A stretch of DNA of 49,964 nucleotides from a bacterium (GTDB lineage Bacteria; SZUA-79; Acidulodesulfobacterales; Acidulodesulfobacteraceae), in contig QIJE01000026.1 of NCBI GenBank assembly GCA_003232385.1, positions 1 through 49,964 of the forward strand. The letters are read 5' to 3'. Position numbers and translations under genes: made by a program. The notes beneath the pieces are model-generated. The model was not told where the DNA came from and searched no databases. It worked only from the letters and a program-made list of their open reading frames with translations. Shown here piece after piece: positions 9,031-16,610 of the stretch. Numbering within the stretch: position 1 is the first letter of the stretch; every line of letters starts with the position of its first letter.

Positions 9031-9798
9031 CTATCTCATTTTCAATATTTCCTTAGGATTAAAACGTATTAACGCCCCCTCGCCTGCATTTTTAGAATTA
9101 ACGTATTTCATGAATCCGTCAGGGGGGGGAGGCAAGGGGCTTGACAGCTTAACGGCTTCTATCGATTGTGCATCGAAATAACCGCTGCCCGAAGACTTAA
9201 CGAGCCTGACGCCGAAAATACGACCCGATTCGGATATTTGAAAAGCTACAATAGATTTATAGTGCAAATATTTGACAAGCGATATATTAAAATTAGATAT
9301 TATAGTGGAAGCTATTTTATTAACGTAACCCTGAAACTTGTGAATATTACCTCTTATTAAAGATTCCTGCATCCTGCTATAAATATTATTCAGGCTTACC
9401 CTATTTTTTAATCGGGTATAAGCGCCGGAACTCACGATGGGGATCGGGGCAGGAGCAACGACTTCGGTCGGCATGGAATGAAGACGCTTGGTCTGTTTGA
9501 CCTTAACGGAAACATGTTTTTTACCGGAAACGGCTCGCCGTACCTTAACGCGAAAAACTTTATGAACAACGCGAATATGCCTGGTAATCTTATGTCTATG
9601 CGGATAGATTATTCGCCTAACCGAAGCGGGAGGCCCCGGGACCCTGTTTACTACACTCACGACTACGTTCGAACCTATAGACTGAATTTCAGGTATATAT
9701 CTTACGGATAAATAAACTATTAAACCGATCAAAATAATATGAAAAATAACCGAATATATAAAATATATCCCTATGCCCTTGGTATTTTCATTATACAT
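9031..9798 (-). CDS. TolA/TonB-like energy-transducing protein
   Basis: A single N-terminal membrane segment (about residues 10-30) is followed by a basic, Val/Arg/His-rich periplasmic linker. The C-terminal TonB/TolA-type domain contains SIVAFQISESGRIFGVRLVKSSGSGYFD and AVKLSSPLPPPPDGF, the usual pattern of these domains. At 255 aa it lacks the long Ala/Lys-rich helical domain of enterobacterial TolA. Position between tolR and tolB makes TolA the likely role: coupling TolQR proton-motive force to the outer membrane. The name TonB would also fit the C-terminal domain, so I leave the symbol empty. Confidence 0.85.
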   Translation of the reverse strand: MYNENTKGIGIYFIYSVIFHIILIGLIVYLSVRYIPEIQSIGSNVVVSVVNRVPGPPASVRRIIYPHRHKITRHIRVVHKVFRVKVRRAVSGKKHVSVKVKQTKRLHSMPTEVVAPAPIPIVSSGAYTRLKNRVSLNNIYSRMQESLIRGNIHKFQGYVNKIASTIISNFNISLVKYLHYKSIVAFQISESGRIFGVRLVKSSGSGYFDAQSIEAVKLSSPLPPPPDGFMKYVNSKNAGEGALIRFNPKEILKMR

Positions 9799-9806
9799 TA
9801 CGGACC

Positions 9807-10259
9807 TTACCTGCCTGAGCCTGATAGTTTACGATTTGCGGTAACCATCCCTATCTTTGTGATTCCGGCATCTTTTATCGCCGCCATAATGCTTATTATA
9901 TAGCCGTACGAAAGCGAGGAAGCGGCCTTAAGAAATACTTGTTTATCTTTTCTATTTTTATATATAGCAGCAAGCTTTTTGGTCAAAATCGGCAGGCTCG
10001 CCTTGAATTTATTTATATAAATCTCTCCGCTGGATTTTACGGATACGACTATAGTTTTTTCCGGAGCTTTTAAAGGATGAGCGGAGGTAAGCGGCAGATT
10101 AACCTTTATGCCGTGAACCAATATGGGTGCGGTTACCATAAAAATAACCAAAAGCACTAACATCACGTCGACAAACGGCGTGATATTTATTTCCGACATC
10201 AGTTTATAATTGGATGCCGGATTTCTCCTGTCTTCCCTATCATTAAAAGGCGTAAACAT
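9807..10259 (-). CDS. tolR: Biopolymer transport protein TolR/ExbD
   Basis: TolR is the small inner-membrane partner of TolQ, with one membrane segment and a periplasmic domain. The conserved opening INITPFVDVMLVLLVIFMVTAPI holds the essential membrane aspartate (FVDVML), followed by GIKVNLP and the periplasmic fold with IVVSVKSSGEIYIN. The length of 150 aa is typical. It sits 17 bases after tolQ and 8 bases before the TolA-like gene. ExbD is the alternative, but the tolB and cpoB genes downstream decide for Tol. Confidence 0.93.
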   Translation of the reverse strand: MFTPFNDREDRRNPASNYKLMSEINITPFVDVMLVLLVIFMVTAPILVHGIKVNLPLTSAHPLKAPEKTIVVSVKSSGEIYINKFKASLPILTKKLAAIYKNRKDKQVFLKAASSLSYGYIISIMAAIKDAGITKIGMVTANRKLSGSGR

Positions 10260-10276
10260 TTTTTTTATTTCTATTT

Positions 10277-10975
10277 TTATAAGATCTGCCTGTCTATTAT
10301 AGTCATAAATTCGTATGTAAAATCGGCCATTTCATTAACCATTAACCTTACTTTATTGGAATAATAATTGTATGCTATAACGGCGGGAATTGCCGCAAAA
10401 AGACCGGCTGCGGTCGCAATAAGAGAATCGGCAATACCCGGAGCGACTACGGCAAGACCTGCGGTTCCTGCCGCCTGAATACTCTCGAACGACATCATAA
10501 TACCCCAAACGGTTCCGAAAAGACCGATAAAAGGAGCGGTAGAACCGACCGTCGCAAGAAACGGAAGAGAAACTTCAAGTTTTGCGATAGACGAAAGCTG
10601 TGACTTTTTCAAAGCCCTCTCTACGTATGCCAGATTGTCTCCATTTCTTTCCCCGTCCATACCCCTATATTTGCCTGCTTCTCCCGATTTTTTTTTAATA
10701 CTTAAAAGTTCTCTGTAAGTGGCGTTGAACATGGAGGCTATGGGGCTGTAGTCAAACCCTTCCACAGCCGCATATACGTAATCCAACCTTTTGGATTCCC
10801 AAAAAATATCGAGGAACTCTTTGTCTTGCCTTCTCGCCTTACTCAGGTAACGAAGCTTATAAAATATAATCGCCCATGATATTAAGGAGAAGAAAAGGAG
10901 TACGAGAAGAACCGACTTTATTACTATATCCGTGGTGAGAATGTGCGAAAAAATACTCATATTATAATTATTCAA
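10277..10975 (-). CDS. tolQ: Proton channel protein TolQ (MotA/TolQ/ExbB family)
   Basis: TolQ forms the pentameric inner-membrane proton channel that energises TolR and TolA. The protein has an N-terminal membrane segment (about residues 15-37), a cytoplasmic loop, and two C-terminal membrane segments in the conserved block ATVGSTAPFIGLFGTVWGIM followed by GIADSLIATAAGLFAAIPAV. The length is 232 aa. A second ATG five codons in (10960) could also be the start. It is the first gene of the tol operon; a 229-base divergent intergenic region separates it from nrdJ. Confidence 0.94.
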   Translation of the reverse strand: MNNYNMSIFSHILTTDIVIKSVLLVLLFFSLISWAIIFYKLRYLSKARRQDKEFLDIFWESKRLDYVYAAVEGFDYSPIASMFNATYRELLSIKKKSGEAGKYRGMDGERNGDNLAYVERALKKSQLSSIAKLEVSLPFLATVGSTAPFIGLFGTVWGIMMSFESIQAAGTAGLAVVAPGIADSLIATAAGLFAAIPAVIAYNYYSNKVRLMVNEMADFTYEFMTIIDRQIL

Positions 10976-11095
10976 ACGTAAGCGGACAGGCTTTAAGATA
11001 ATTTTATAGTTTATCCCCGTTCCGGGTTTATTTTTTATACTCGTTCTTTAAGATTATAAATCTTTTTAAAACAATTTACAATTTCAAAAATCTTA

Positions 11096-11122
11096 TTGAC
11101 AAAAAAATCATTACAATATATT
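11096..11122 (+). promoter_or_regulatory. Putative sigma-70-type promoter of nrdJ
   Basis: A perfect -35 hexamer TTGACA (11096-11101) is followed after 15 bases by TATATT (11117-11122). The spacing is two bases short of ideal, but the surrounding sequence is very AT-rich and this is the only TTGACA in the intergenic region. The proposed -10 lies inside the first NrdR-like palindrome, as expected for a repressed promoter. Confidence 0.45.
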
Positions 11123-11126
11123 GTAT
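11111..11126 (+). promoter_or_regulatory. NrdR-like box 1 upstream of nrdJ
   Basis: The 16-mer TTACAATATATTGTAT matches the NrdR consensus as I remember it (ACACWATATATWGTGT) at 13 of 16 positions and is itself nearly palindromic. It covers the proposed -10 element of nrdJ. NrdR is the ATP/dATP-responsive repressor of bacterial ribonucleotide reductase genes. Confidence 0.55.
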
Positions 11127-11140
11127 ATAAATATTAATAA

Positions 11141-11156
11141 TACCTACATATTGTGT
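11141..11156 (+). promoter_or_regulatory. NrdR-like box 2 upstream of nrdJ
   Basis: The 16-mer TACCTACATATTGTGT matches the remembered NrdR consensus at 12 of 16 positions, with a perfect right half (ATATTGTGT). Its start is 30 bases after the start of box 1, about three helical turns. Paired boxes on one DNA face are the usual NrdR arrangement, although linkers are more often 15-16 bases than the 14 seen here. Confidence 0.5.
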
Positions 11157-11204
11157 ATAATTTAAAATTATTATCTAAAACATAAAAAATGCCGGGAGGC
11201 AGAT

Positions 11205-13631
11205 ATGAAAAATAAAGCGGATGGACCTGAAGGTAGATTTATGGGAGAGTTTTCCAAAAATGCAATAACGGTTTTAAGGAAAAGATACCTTGCCAAAAAT
11301 GAAAAAGGTGAAATTATAGAAACCGTAACCGAACTATTCAAGAGAGTTGCGAAAAATATTTCGGAGGCAGATTTAAACTACGGAAGAACAGAAAAAGATA
11401 TACAAATAACGGCAGAAAAATTTTTAGAGGAGATGCTGAATCTCCGTTTTCTGCCCAATTCTCCTACTTTAATGAATGCAGGCAGACCATTGCAGCAGCT
11501 TTCCGCCTGTTTCGTTATTCCTATAGAAGATTCCATGGAATCGATATTCGAAACGATAAAAAATACGGCACTAATTCATCAGAGCGGCGGCGGAACCGGA
11601 TTTTCTTTTTCTAATTTGAGACCGAGAAACGACGTCGTACATTCCACTAAAGGCGTATCAAGCGGACCTGTTTCCTTTATGCAGGTTTTTAACAGCGCAA
11701 CGGAAGCAATAAAACAGGGCGGGACAAGGAGGGGGGCCAATATGGGTATTTTAAGAGTGGACCATCCGGACATAATGGATTTTGTAACATCCAAAAAAGA
11801 TACCGCGAGGCTTAACAATTTTAATATTTCCGTTGCTATAACCGAGGATTTTATAGGACACGCCTTAAAAAATGAGGATTATCCCTTAATAAACCCGCGA
11901 AATAATAAGATAGTAAAATATTTGAATGCCAAAAAGGTTTTTGATACGATCGTCGAAATGGCATGGTCAAGCGGGGAACCCGGAATTATTTTTATCGATA
12001 GAATAAATAAACTTAATCCGATACCGAAAGCCGGAAAAATAGAAGCGACTAATCCATGCGGAGAGCAACCCTTGCTTGGGTATGAAGCCTGCAATTTAGG
12101 CTCAATCAATTTAGGAAAATTTATTAAAGGAAAAAATAACGGGTTTAATTTCAAAGAGACAATAGAAAGACTCGAAAAAAAACCGGAAGAAATTTTATCA
12201 TACTATCTAGGACTTATCGATTTCGATATGCTTAAAAAAACGGTTCATACGGCAGTTCATTTCTTAGATAATGTAATAGATAAAAATCATTATCCTCTAA
12301 AGAAAATTGAGCAAATGACGCTCTCCAACAGAAAGATAGGGCTTGGAATTATGGGTTATGCCGACATGCTTTTAAAATTAGAAATACCCTATAACAGCAA
12401 ATTAGCACTTAAAATAGCAGAAAAAATAATGAGTTTTATAGACGAAGAATCCAAATTAAAATCAGAGGAATTAGGTATGTCAAGGGGTAGTTTTGCAAAT
12501 TTTGAAGGCTCGGCCTGGAAAGAAAAAGGCTTTAGCGCAATGAGAAACGGAACGACAACAACTATTGCCCCTACCGGAACCATAAGCATCATAGCCGGCG
12601 CTTCAAGCGGAATAGAACCCTTATTTGCCTTAGCTTATGAGAGACATGTCTTGGATAATCAAACCTTGATAGAAATAGACAAAAACCTTAAGAATTTTTT
12701 AGAAGACACAGGGCTATATTCGGCTAAATTAATTGATTTTATCGTTAAAAACGGTAATTTAGGAAAATCTTACGAAGAGGGACCGGCGGACTTGTTGCCT
12801 AAGGATGTCCATAAATATCTGAGTAAAATATTCATAACTTCCCATGACATTGCGCCGGAATGGCATGTTATGACTCAGGTTGCATTTCAAAAGTTTACAG
12901 ACAATGCCGTCAGTAAGACTGTAAATTTTCCCAACTCGGCAAAAAAAGAGGATATTAAGGAAGTTTATATGCTTGCGTATAAACTTAATTTAAAAGGCAT
13001 AACCGTTTACAGGGACGGCTCTAGGGAGCAACAGGTTTTAACGATCGGCAAAGCGACGGATAAAGGCTCCGGTAACGAGCGAACATGCCCTGTCTGTGGT
13101 TCGACCGATAATATAAAGCAGGTTGTTTCCGATAAAAAAAGCGACAGGCAAATAGAACCGAGAGAAAGGCCGGATATGATACGCGGGGTTACCATTAAAA
13201 CGACGACGGGTTGCGGACCGTTATATGTAACGATAAATTATGACGAAAATGGAAATCCCTTTGAAATATTCAACTCAATAGGCAAGTCCGGCGGATGCGC
13301 TCAATCGCAAACGGAATCGACCGGCAGAATGGTGAGTTTAGCTTTAAGGTCGGGGATAGGCGCTAAAGAAATAATTAACCAGTTAAAAGGAATAAGATGC
13401 AATATTCCTTACGGTTTCGGTGCTAACATAATATATTCGTGCGCCGATGCTATAGGAAAAGCCCTTGAGAAGAGTCTACTCGAACAAGACCATATTGAAT
13501 TAGATAATAACAGCACTCATATCCGTGCCATTCAGGAAAGAGGAGCTTGTCCTTCATGCGGGGGTCCCAATTTAAAACGTGCCGAAGGCTGTACGATATG
13601 CCTTGATTGCGGGTACTCCGATTGCGGATGA
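11205..13631 (+). CDS. nrdJ: Adenosylcobalamin-dependent (class II) ribonucleotide reductase
   Basis: It reduces ribonucleotides to deoxyribonucleotides using adenosylcobalamin as radical source, so it works with or without oxygen. The radical site motif NPCGE is at residues 283-287, inside TNPCGEQPLLGYEACNLGS, and the substrate loop is APTGTISIIAGASSGIEP. An early cysteine in LSACFVIPIEDS is the redox partner. A zinc-ribbon-like segment (CPVCGSTDN) precedes a TSCPD-type domain, and the C-terminus ends in CPSCGGPN...CTICLDCGYSDCG, which probably relays electrons. The length of 808 aa fits the family. GGGAGG lies five bases before the ATG. It is monocistronic, ending at a hairpin. No cobalamin riboswitch is visible upstream. 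Confidence 0.94.
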   Translation: MKNKADGPEGRFMGEFSKNAITVLRKRYLAKNEKGEIIETVTELFKRVAKNISEADLNYGRTEKDIQITAEKFLEEMLNLRFLPNSPTLMNAGRPLQQLSACFVIPIEDSMESIFETIKNTALIHQSGGGTGFSFSNLRPRNDVVHSTKGVSSGPVSFMQVFNSATEAIKQGGTRRGANMGILRVDHPDIMDFVTSKKDTARLNNFNISVAITEDFIGHALKNEDYPLINPRNNKIVKYLNAKKVFDTIVEMAWSSGEPGIIFIDRINKLNPIPKAGKIEATNPCGEQPLLGYEACNLGSINLGKFIKGKNNGFNFKETIERLEKKPEEILSYYLGLIDFDMLKKTVHTAVHFLDNVIDKNHYPLKKIEQMTLSNRKIGLGIMGYADMLLKLEIPYNSKLALKIAEKIMSFIDEESKLKSEELGMSRGSFANFEGSAWKEKGFSAMRNGTTTTIAPTGTISIIAGASSGIEPLFALAYERHVLDNQTLIEIDKNLKNFLEDTGLYSAKLIDFIVKNGNLGKSYEEGPADLLPKDVHKYLSKIFITSHDIAPEWHVMTQVAFQKFTDNAVSKTVNFPNSAKKEDIKEVYMLAYKLNLKGITVYRDGSREQQVLTIGKATDKGSGNERTCPVCGSTDNIKQVVSDKKSDRQIEPRERPDMIRGVTIKTTTGCGPLYVTINYDENGNPFEIFNSIGKSGGCAQSQTESTGRMVSLALRSGIGAKEIINQLKGIRCNIPYGFGANIIYSCADAIGKALEKSLLEQDHIELDNNSTHIRAIQERGACPSCGGPNLKRAEGCTICLDCGYSDCG

Positions 13632-13636
13632 TGTAA

Positions 13637-13687
13637 AAAAGCATCCGATTAAATTTCCGTATCTTACGAAAAAAATCGGATGCTTTT
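13637..13687. terminator. Bidirectional hairpin terminator between nrdJ and a minus-strand gene
   Basis: A 14-base arm AAAAGCATCCGATT (13637-13650) is perfectly complementary to AATCGGATGCTTTT (13674-13687), with a 23-base loop. The A/T ends provide a short U run on either strand, as expected between convergent genes. Confidence 0.75.
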
Positions 13688-13708
13688 AATATTTTGCGAG
13701 AAAAACGA

Positions 13709-14704
13709 CTAGTATGCCAACCCGCGTAAAATCATCTGTTTCAATGAACCTTGAATTGAACCGGGCATTCCCATATGTGTCATAAATGCCCACCATCCGG
13801 CATCGGCAAAATAATACTTCATCCTCCACATTTCTCCAAGTATCGAAACATTAATATGTTTTCCGCTCTTATGAATAAGTATTATTATAGGAAAAGCAGG
13901 GCTATGATCTATCCCCGGATATTTATTTTGAGACGTTGCCCTTACGCCGCTATCAACCCCTATAGACTGCCGTTCGGTGGAATTTCTCGTAACGCCGAGT
14001 TCTATAAATCCCATAGAGGGTTTTTCTATTTTATAGACTAATTGCCATTTTCCTTTATTATGCTTAATACCCTTTAATACCAACTTAGTTATGCTTTTAA
14101 GGTTTACATCGGCACTTTCGGGGTGATTAGAAATATTAACGACGCTTCCAGGGAAAGAACCTCCGCCTATTCCTCCGGGGAATCTTCCATTCCGCATCGG
14201 ACCATACTGGAGGTCGGAAGGCGTCCCGCCGACCGCTTTTCTTATCGCATTTTTTAAACCGTTACTTGCCTTAATCGCATATTTTACGTAAGAGTTTCCG
14301 GAAAAGGTCCTTGCTACGGCAGGTAAATTAATCATGCTGACGACGATTCCGTGATTAGGGGTCGTATAAACCGCCACCTTTAAGGGTAATCCGAAAGCAC
14401 CTAGCGGATAATTGCCGTTATCGACCATGTGTTTATTATAAACCGCGTTTGCAGCAACGACTACGGTCGAAATATAAGTATCGTTTTTAGGAAGTGCGGT
14501 ATTAAAAGTGCCTATTACCTTCCAATCCTTATTGTTAAGAGCCGATTTAACTTTTTTTACTACGGATGAAACATTTCCTGGAACGTTAACGGATATCTGA
14601 GTAAATACGCCGTAAGTTGCCGCAAACACATTGCCCGCCATTAAAAATGTCAGTAAGAAACCTAAAACAAATAATGATAAAAATTTTAATCTTGTTTGCT
14701 TCAT
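13709..14704 (-). CDS. Secreted protein of unknown function
   Basis: I do not recognise the family. The start ATG at 14704 is chosen because GGAGGAG lies six bases before it; the reading frame is open further upstream from a GTG. A clear signal peptide follows (KFLSLFVLGFLLTFLMAGNVFAA, cleavage expected after VFA). The mature part is about 300 aa, rich in Val, Asn and Gly, with a first domain having a faint resemblance to DUF302-like proteins (VKKVKSALNNKDWKVIGTF) and a second half after a Gly/Pro-rich linker (RFPGGIGGGSFPGS). There are no cysteines and no membrane anchors, so a periplasmic or outer-membrane-associated role is likely. It is monocistronic. Confidence 0.75.
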   Translation of the reverse strand: MKQTRLKFLSLFVLGFLLTFLMAGNVFAATYGVFTQISVNVPGNVSSVVKKVKSALNNKDWKVIGTFNTALPKNDTYISTVVVAANAVYNKHMVDNGNYPLGAFGLPLKVAVYTTPNHGIVVSMINLPAVARTFSGNSYVKYAIKASNGLKNAIRKAVGGTPSDLQYGPMRNGRFPGGIGGGSFPGSVVNISNHPESADVNLKSITKLVLKGIKHNKGKWQLVYKIEKPSMGFIELGVTRNSTERQSIGVDSGVRATSQNKYPGIDHSPAFPIIILIHKSGKHINVSILGEMWRMKYYFADAGWWAFMTHMGMPGSIQGSLKQMILRGLAY

Positions 14705-15038
14705 AGTCATCTCCTCCACGTTTTTTCGTAATTTTTTAAGGTTAATTCATATGAATCAATGCCTTAATATTTTTTAACATATTAGAATAAAAAAATCAAT
14801 TACAAATTTTAACTATTTTAAATAAAAACATATGATAATAAAGATATATTAATAATCATATAGATATCGCATAAACGTAAACCCTCATGGTCAACTTTCG
14901 GCTTATCGTCGATATTCTTTTTTAACACTATATATTTGATTTATTTTATTGTATATACCGGCTGTATTTGCAGGTTGTATAATTACCTGTAATCCTACCG
15001 TAAAAGCTAATGTTCAAAACCTGACTTCTTATAGTCTT
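14705..15038. other. AT-rich intergenic region
   Basis: This 334-base stretch separates two minus-strand genes. Next to the secreted-protein gene it holds a ribosome site and a 12-base perfect palindrome ATTCATATGAAT (14745-14756). The middle is more than 75% A+T. Near the thioredoxin-like gene there is a weak inverted repeat (CAGGT at 14971-14975, ACCTG at 14985-14989) that could be a poor terminator. I see no coding sequence. Confidence 0.6.
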
Positions 15039-15347
15039 TTACGGCATATCTAATAATTCTTCGGCTTCTTCCTTGGTGAGAATTCCGACATAGGAGAGTT
15101 TTCCATCAATAATCGTGGACGGAACGCTTCTTATGTAAAGATCAATTGAGATACGCCTTCCCTCAGGATCCGCCACGTCCAACAATCTATAATTAAAATC
15201 TTTTCGCTCATCGTACAGCCTCTTCCACGCATTATCCGCCGGGACACACTCCGAGCACCATTTCGAAACAAGAAGTATAACATCATGCTTTTTCTCATTC
15301 ATATATGCTAATATACCCTCTTTAATCTTGGTAAATTTACTCGTCAA
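15039..15347 (-). CDS. Small thioredoxin-like protein with a CSEC motif
   Basis: A 102-residue thioredoxin-fold protein without signal peptide. The redox motif CSEC (C31 and C34) lies in LLVSKWCSECVPAD, where thioredoxins have WCGPC, and SVPSTII supplies the cis-proline that follows the active site. Secondary structure order (helix, strand VILLVSK, helix, strand YRLLDV, cis-Pro, strand GKLSYVGIL, helix) fits the fold. It lies 10 bases after an LbpA/GcvH-like lipoyl protein gene and is presumably co-expressed. A role in reducing or exchanging thiols with that lipoyl protein is an inference from position only. Confidence 0.75.
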   Translation of the reverse strand: MTSKFTKIKEGILAYMNEKKHDVILLVSKWCSECVPADNAWKRLYDERKDFNYRLLDVADPEGRRISIDLYIRSVPSTIIDGKLSYVGILTKEEAEELLDMP

Positions 15348-15357
15348 ATCCGGCTGA

Positions 15358-15807
15358 TTACTGGCTCGAGCATCTCATGCATTGGATCTGATCCTTAGTT
15401 ATTTTCTCTCTATATTTTTCAACCGCTTCTTTTCCGGTTAAAAGACCGCTTAATTCGTTTAAATCGGATGCCTTTACCTTACTAACCCATGCATCTTCAT
15501 AGGGAGATATATTCAGGAGCAAGGGGTCTTTTAACAGAGCCTCGTTAACCTCTATTATCTCGCCGGAAACCGGAGACGGAATCGGTCCTACCCATTTTCC
15601 ACTTTCTATAGTCGCCGTATTGCCCCTTTTTCGAACCATGCTTCCGACTTTTTTAAATGTTACGTGCAAAATCTTTCCGGCCTGCGTTTGAGCAACATCA
15701 GTCATGCCTAACATCACGATATTGCCGTCTAAAGGCTTTGCCCACACATCTTTTTCGATGTCGTAATATAAATTTTCCGGAAGCTCACAACCCTGTATCT
15801 CTGCCAT
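15358..15807 (-). CDS. Lipoyl-carrier protein of the GcvH/LbpA family
   Basis: A stand-alone lipoyl-domain protein (149 aa) that resembles glycine-cleavage H protein but belongs to the subgroup with ESGKWVGPIPSPVSGEI around the lipoylated lysine (K71). True GcvH usually has ESVKAASD there. The subgroup includes LbpA proteins that carry sulfur intermediates in heterodisulfide-reductase-like (sHdr) sulfur oxidation, and uncharacterised relatives in actinobacteria and deltaproteobacteria. The opening IQGCELPENLYYDIE and the GMTDVAQTQAGKI block fit. The C-terminus is unusual: after the normal KEAVEKYREK end it carries a redox-like CMRC (C143, C146). No gcvT or gcvP lies nearby. The thioredoxin-like gene follows by 10 bases. 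Confidence 0.82.
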   Translation of the reverse strand: MAEIQGCELPENLYYDIEKDVWAKPLDGNIVMLGMTDVAQTQAGKILHVTFKKVGSMVRKRGNTATIESGKWVGPIPSPVSGEIIEVNEALLKDPLLLNISPYEDAWVSKVKASDLNELSGLLTGKEAVEKYREKITKDQIQCMRCSSQ

Positions 15808-15978
15808 TTATTGTCCCTCTCGCCGCATAACCGCACGACTCTCATTGGTTCTGATTATAACGCCTTATCTTAATTCAACCGATACCTAATCTATTATCAG
15901 TAAAATTATACCACAGTTTCTACTTTTTTATTTTTTTGAATTCCGCCGCTATCTCTTCATGCCATATCTTTGTGATAT

Positions 15979-16007
15979 TTGTCATTGCAATAAAATAATT
16001 ATATGAT
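15979..16007 (+). promoter_or_regulatory. Putative promoter of the hemerythrin operon
   Basis: TTGTCA (15979-15984) and TATGAT (16002-16007) are separated by exactly 17 bases, 80 bases upstream of the hemerythrin-like gene. Confidence 0.45.
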
Positions 16008-16023
16008 AAAATTAAGAAAATAC

Positions 16024-16043
16024 AGATATATCATGGTATATCT
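16024..16043 (+). promoter_or_regulatory. Operator-like inverted repeat before the hemerythrin gene
   Basis: AGATATA (16024-16030) and TATATCT (16037-16043) form a perfect 7-base inverted repeat around a 6-base centre TCATGG. It lies about 17 bases after the proposed -10, where a repressor could block initiation. I cannot name the regulator. Confidence 0.4.
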
Positions 16044-16087
16044 ACAGTGTAGGCAACTTAAAATTTTAATAAAAAGGAGTTTTTGCT

Positions 16088-16582
16088 ATGGATACGAATC
16101 TTGACCCGATTATGTCTTTAAGGAGTGAGCATGAAACAGTCAGAGGGGTCTTAAAGAATCTTGACGGATATTTAAAAAAGATAGGTTCAAGCTCATCGGA
16201 TAACCTTAGAAAAAATCTGATAAACCAGCTTGACGAAATAACCTCTTTTATCGATAAAGACTTGGAAACGCATTTTAAAAAGGAAGAAGAGGCTTTATTT
16301 CCGGTTCTCGGAAATTACGTAGGGATAGAAACCGGGCCTATACACGTTATGCTTATAGAGCATGAACAAAGCAGGGAACTTTCTACGGAGTTCAAGACAA
16401 AAATAAGCGATTATCAGACTAACGGAGACTATAATGCTCTTATCGGAGCAGGGAATTCCTTCTCTTTGCTTCTATCGGAACATATAGATAAAGAAGAAAA
16501 TATACTATTTAATATGGCGAGTATGCATCTGTCCGCAGACGAAAAAGACGATATTATGAAAAAGATGCGTACAATAAAGTAG
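16088..16582 (+). CDS. Hemerythrin-like (HHE domain) protein
   Basis: A cytoplasmic four-helix HHE-domain protein that probably binds a di-iron centre and reacts with oxygen or nitric oxide. The ligands are spaced as expected: HETVRGVL near residue 16, HFKKEEEALFP (HxxxE), a middle HEQSREL, and HIDKEENILF (HxxxE). There is no signal peptide or membrane segment. AAAAGGAG lies eight bases before the ATG. It is followed after 28 bases by a double-DUF2249 gene, a pairing often seen with nitrosative-stress functions. Oxygen or iron storage and sensing are alternatives. Confidence 0.85.
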   Translation: MDTNLDPIMSLRSEHETVRGVLKNLDGYLKKIGSSSSDNLRKNLINQLDEITSFIDKDLETHFKKEEEALFPVLGNYVGIETGPIHVMLIEHEQSRELSTEFKTKISDYQTNGDYNALIGAGNSFSLLLSEHIDKEENILFNMASMHLSADEKDDIMKKMRTIK

Positions 16583-16610
16583 ACAAAACAAACAATGAGG
16601 ATGGATAATT

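Noticed and set aside
11000-11204. Cobalamin riboswitch before the B12-dependent nrdJ
   Set aside because: No B12-box-like conserved GC-rich elements are present; the region is almost entirely A and T apart from the NrdR-like boxes.
14745-14756. Palindrome ATTCATATGAAT as a third ArsR operator
   Set aside because: Its half-sites point the other way (TTCA then TGAA) and it is only 12 bases, unlike the TGAA-N6-TTCA operators at arsB and the ArsR gene.
15358-15807. Ordinary glycine-cleavage H protein
   Set aside because: The motif around the lipoyl lysine (ESGKWVGP) and the lack of gcvT/gcvP neighbours place it in the LbpA-like group instead.
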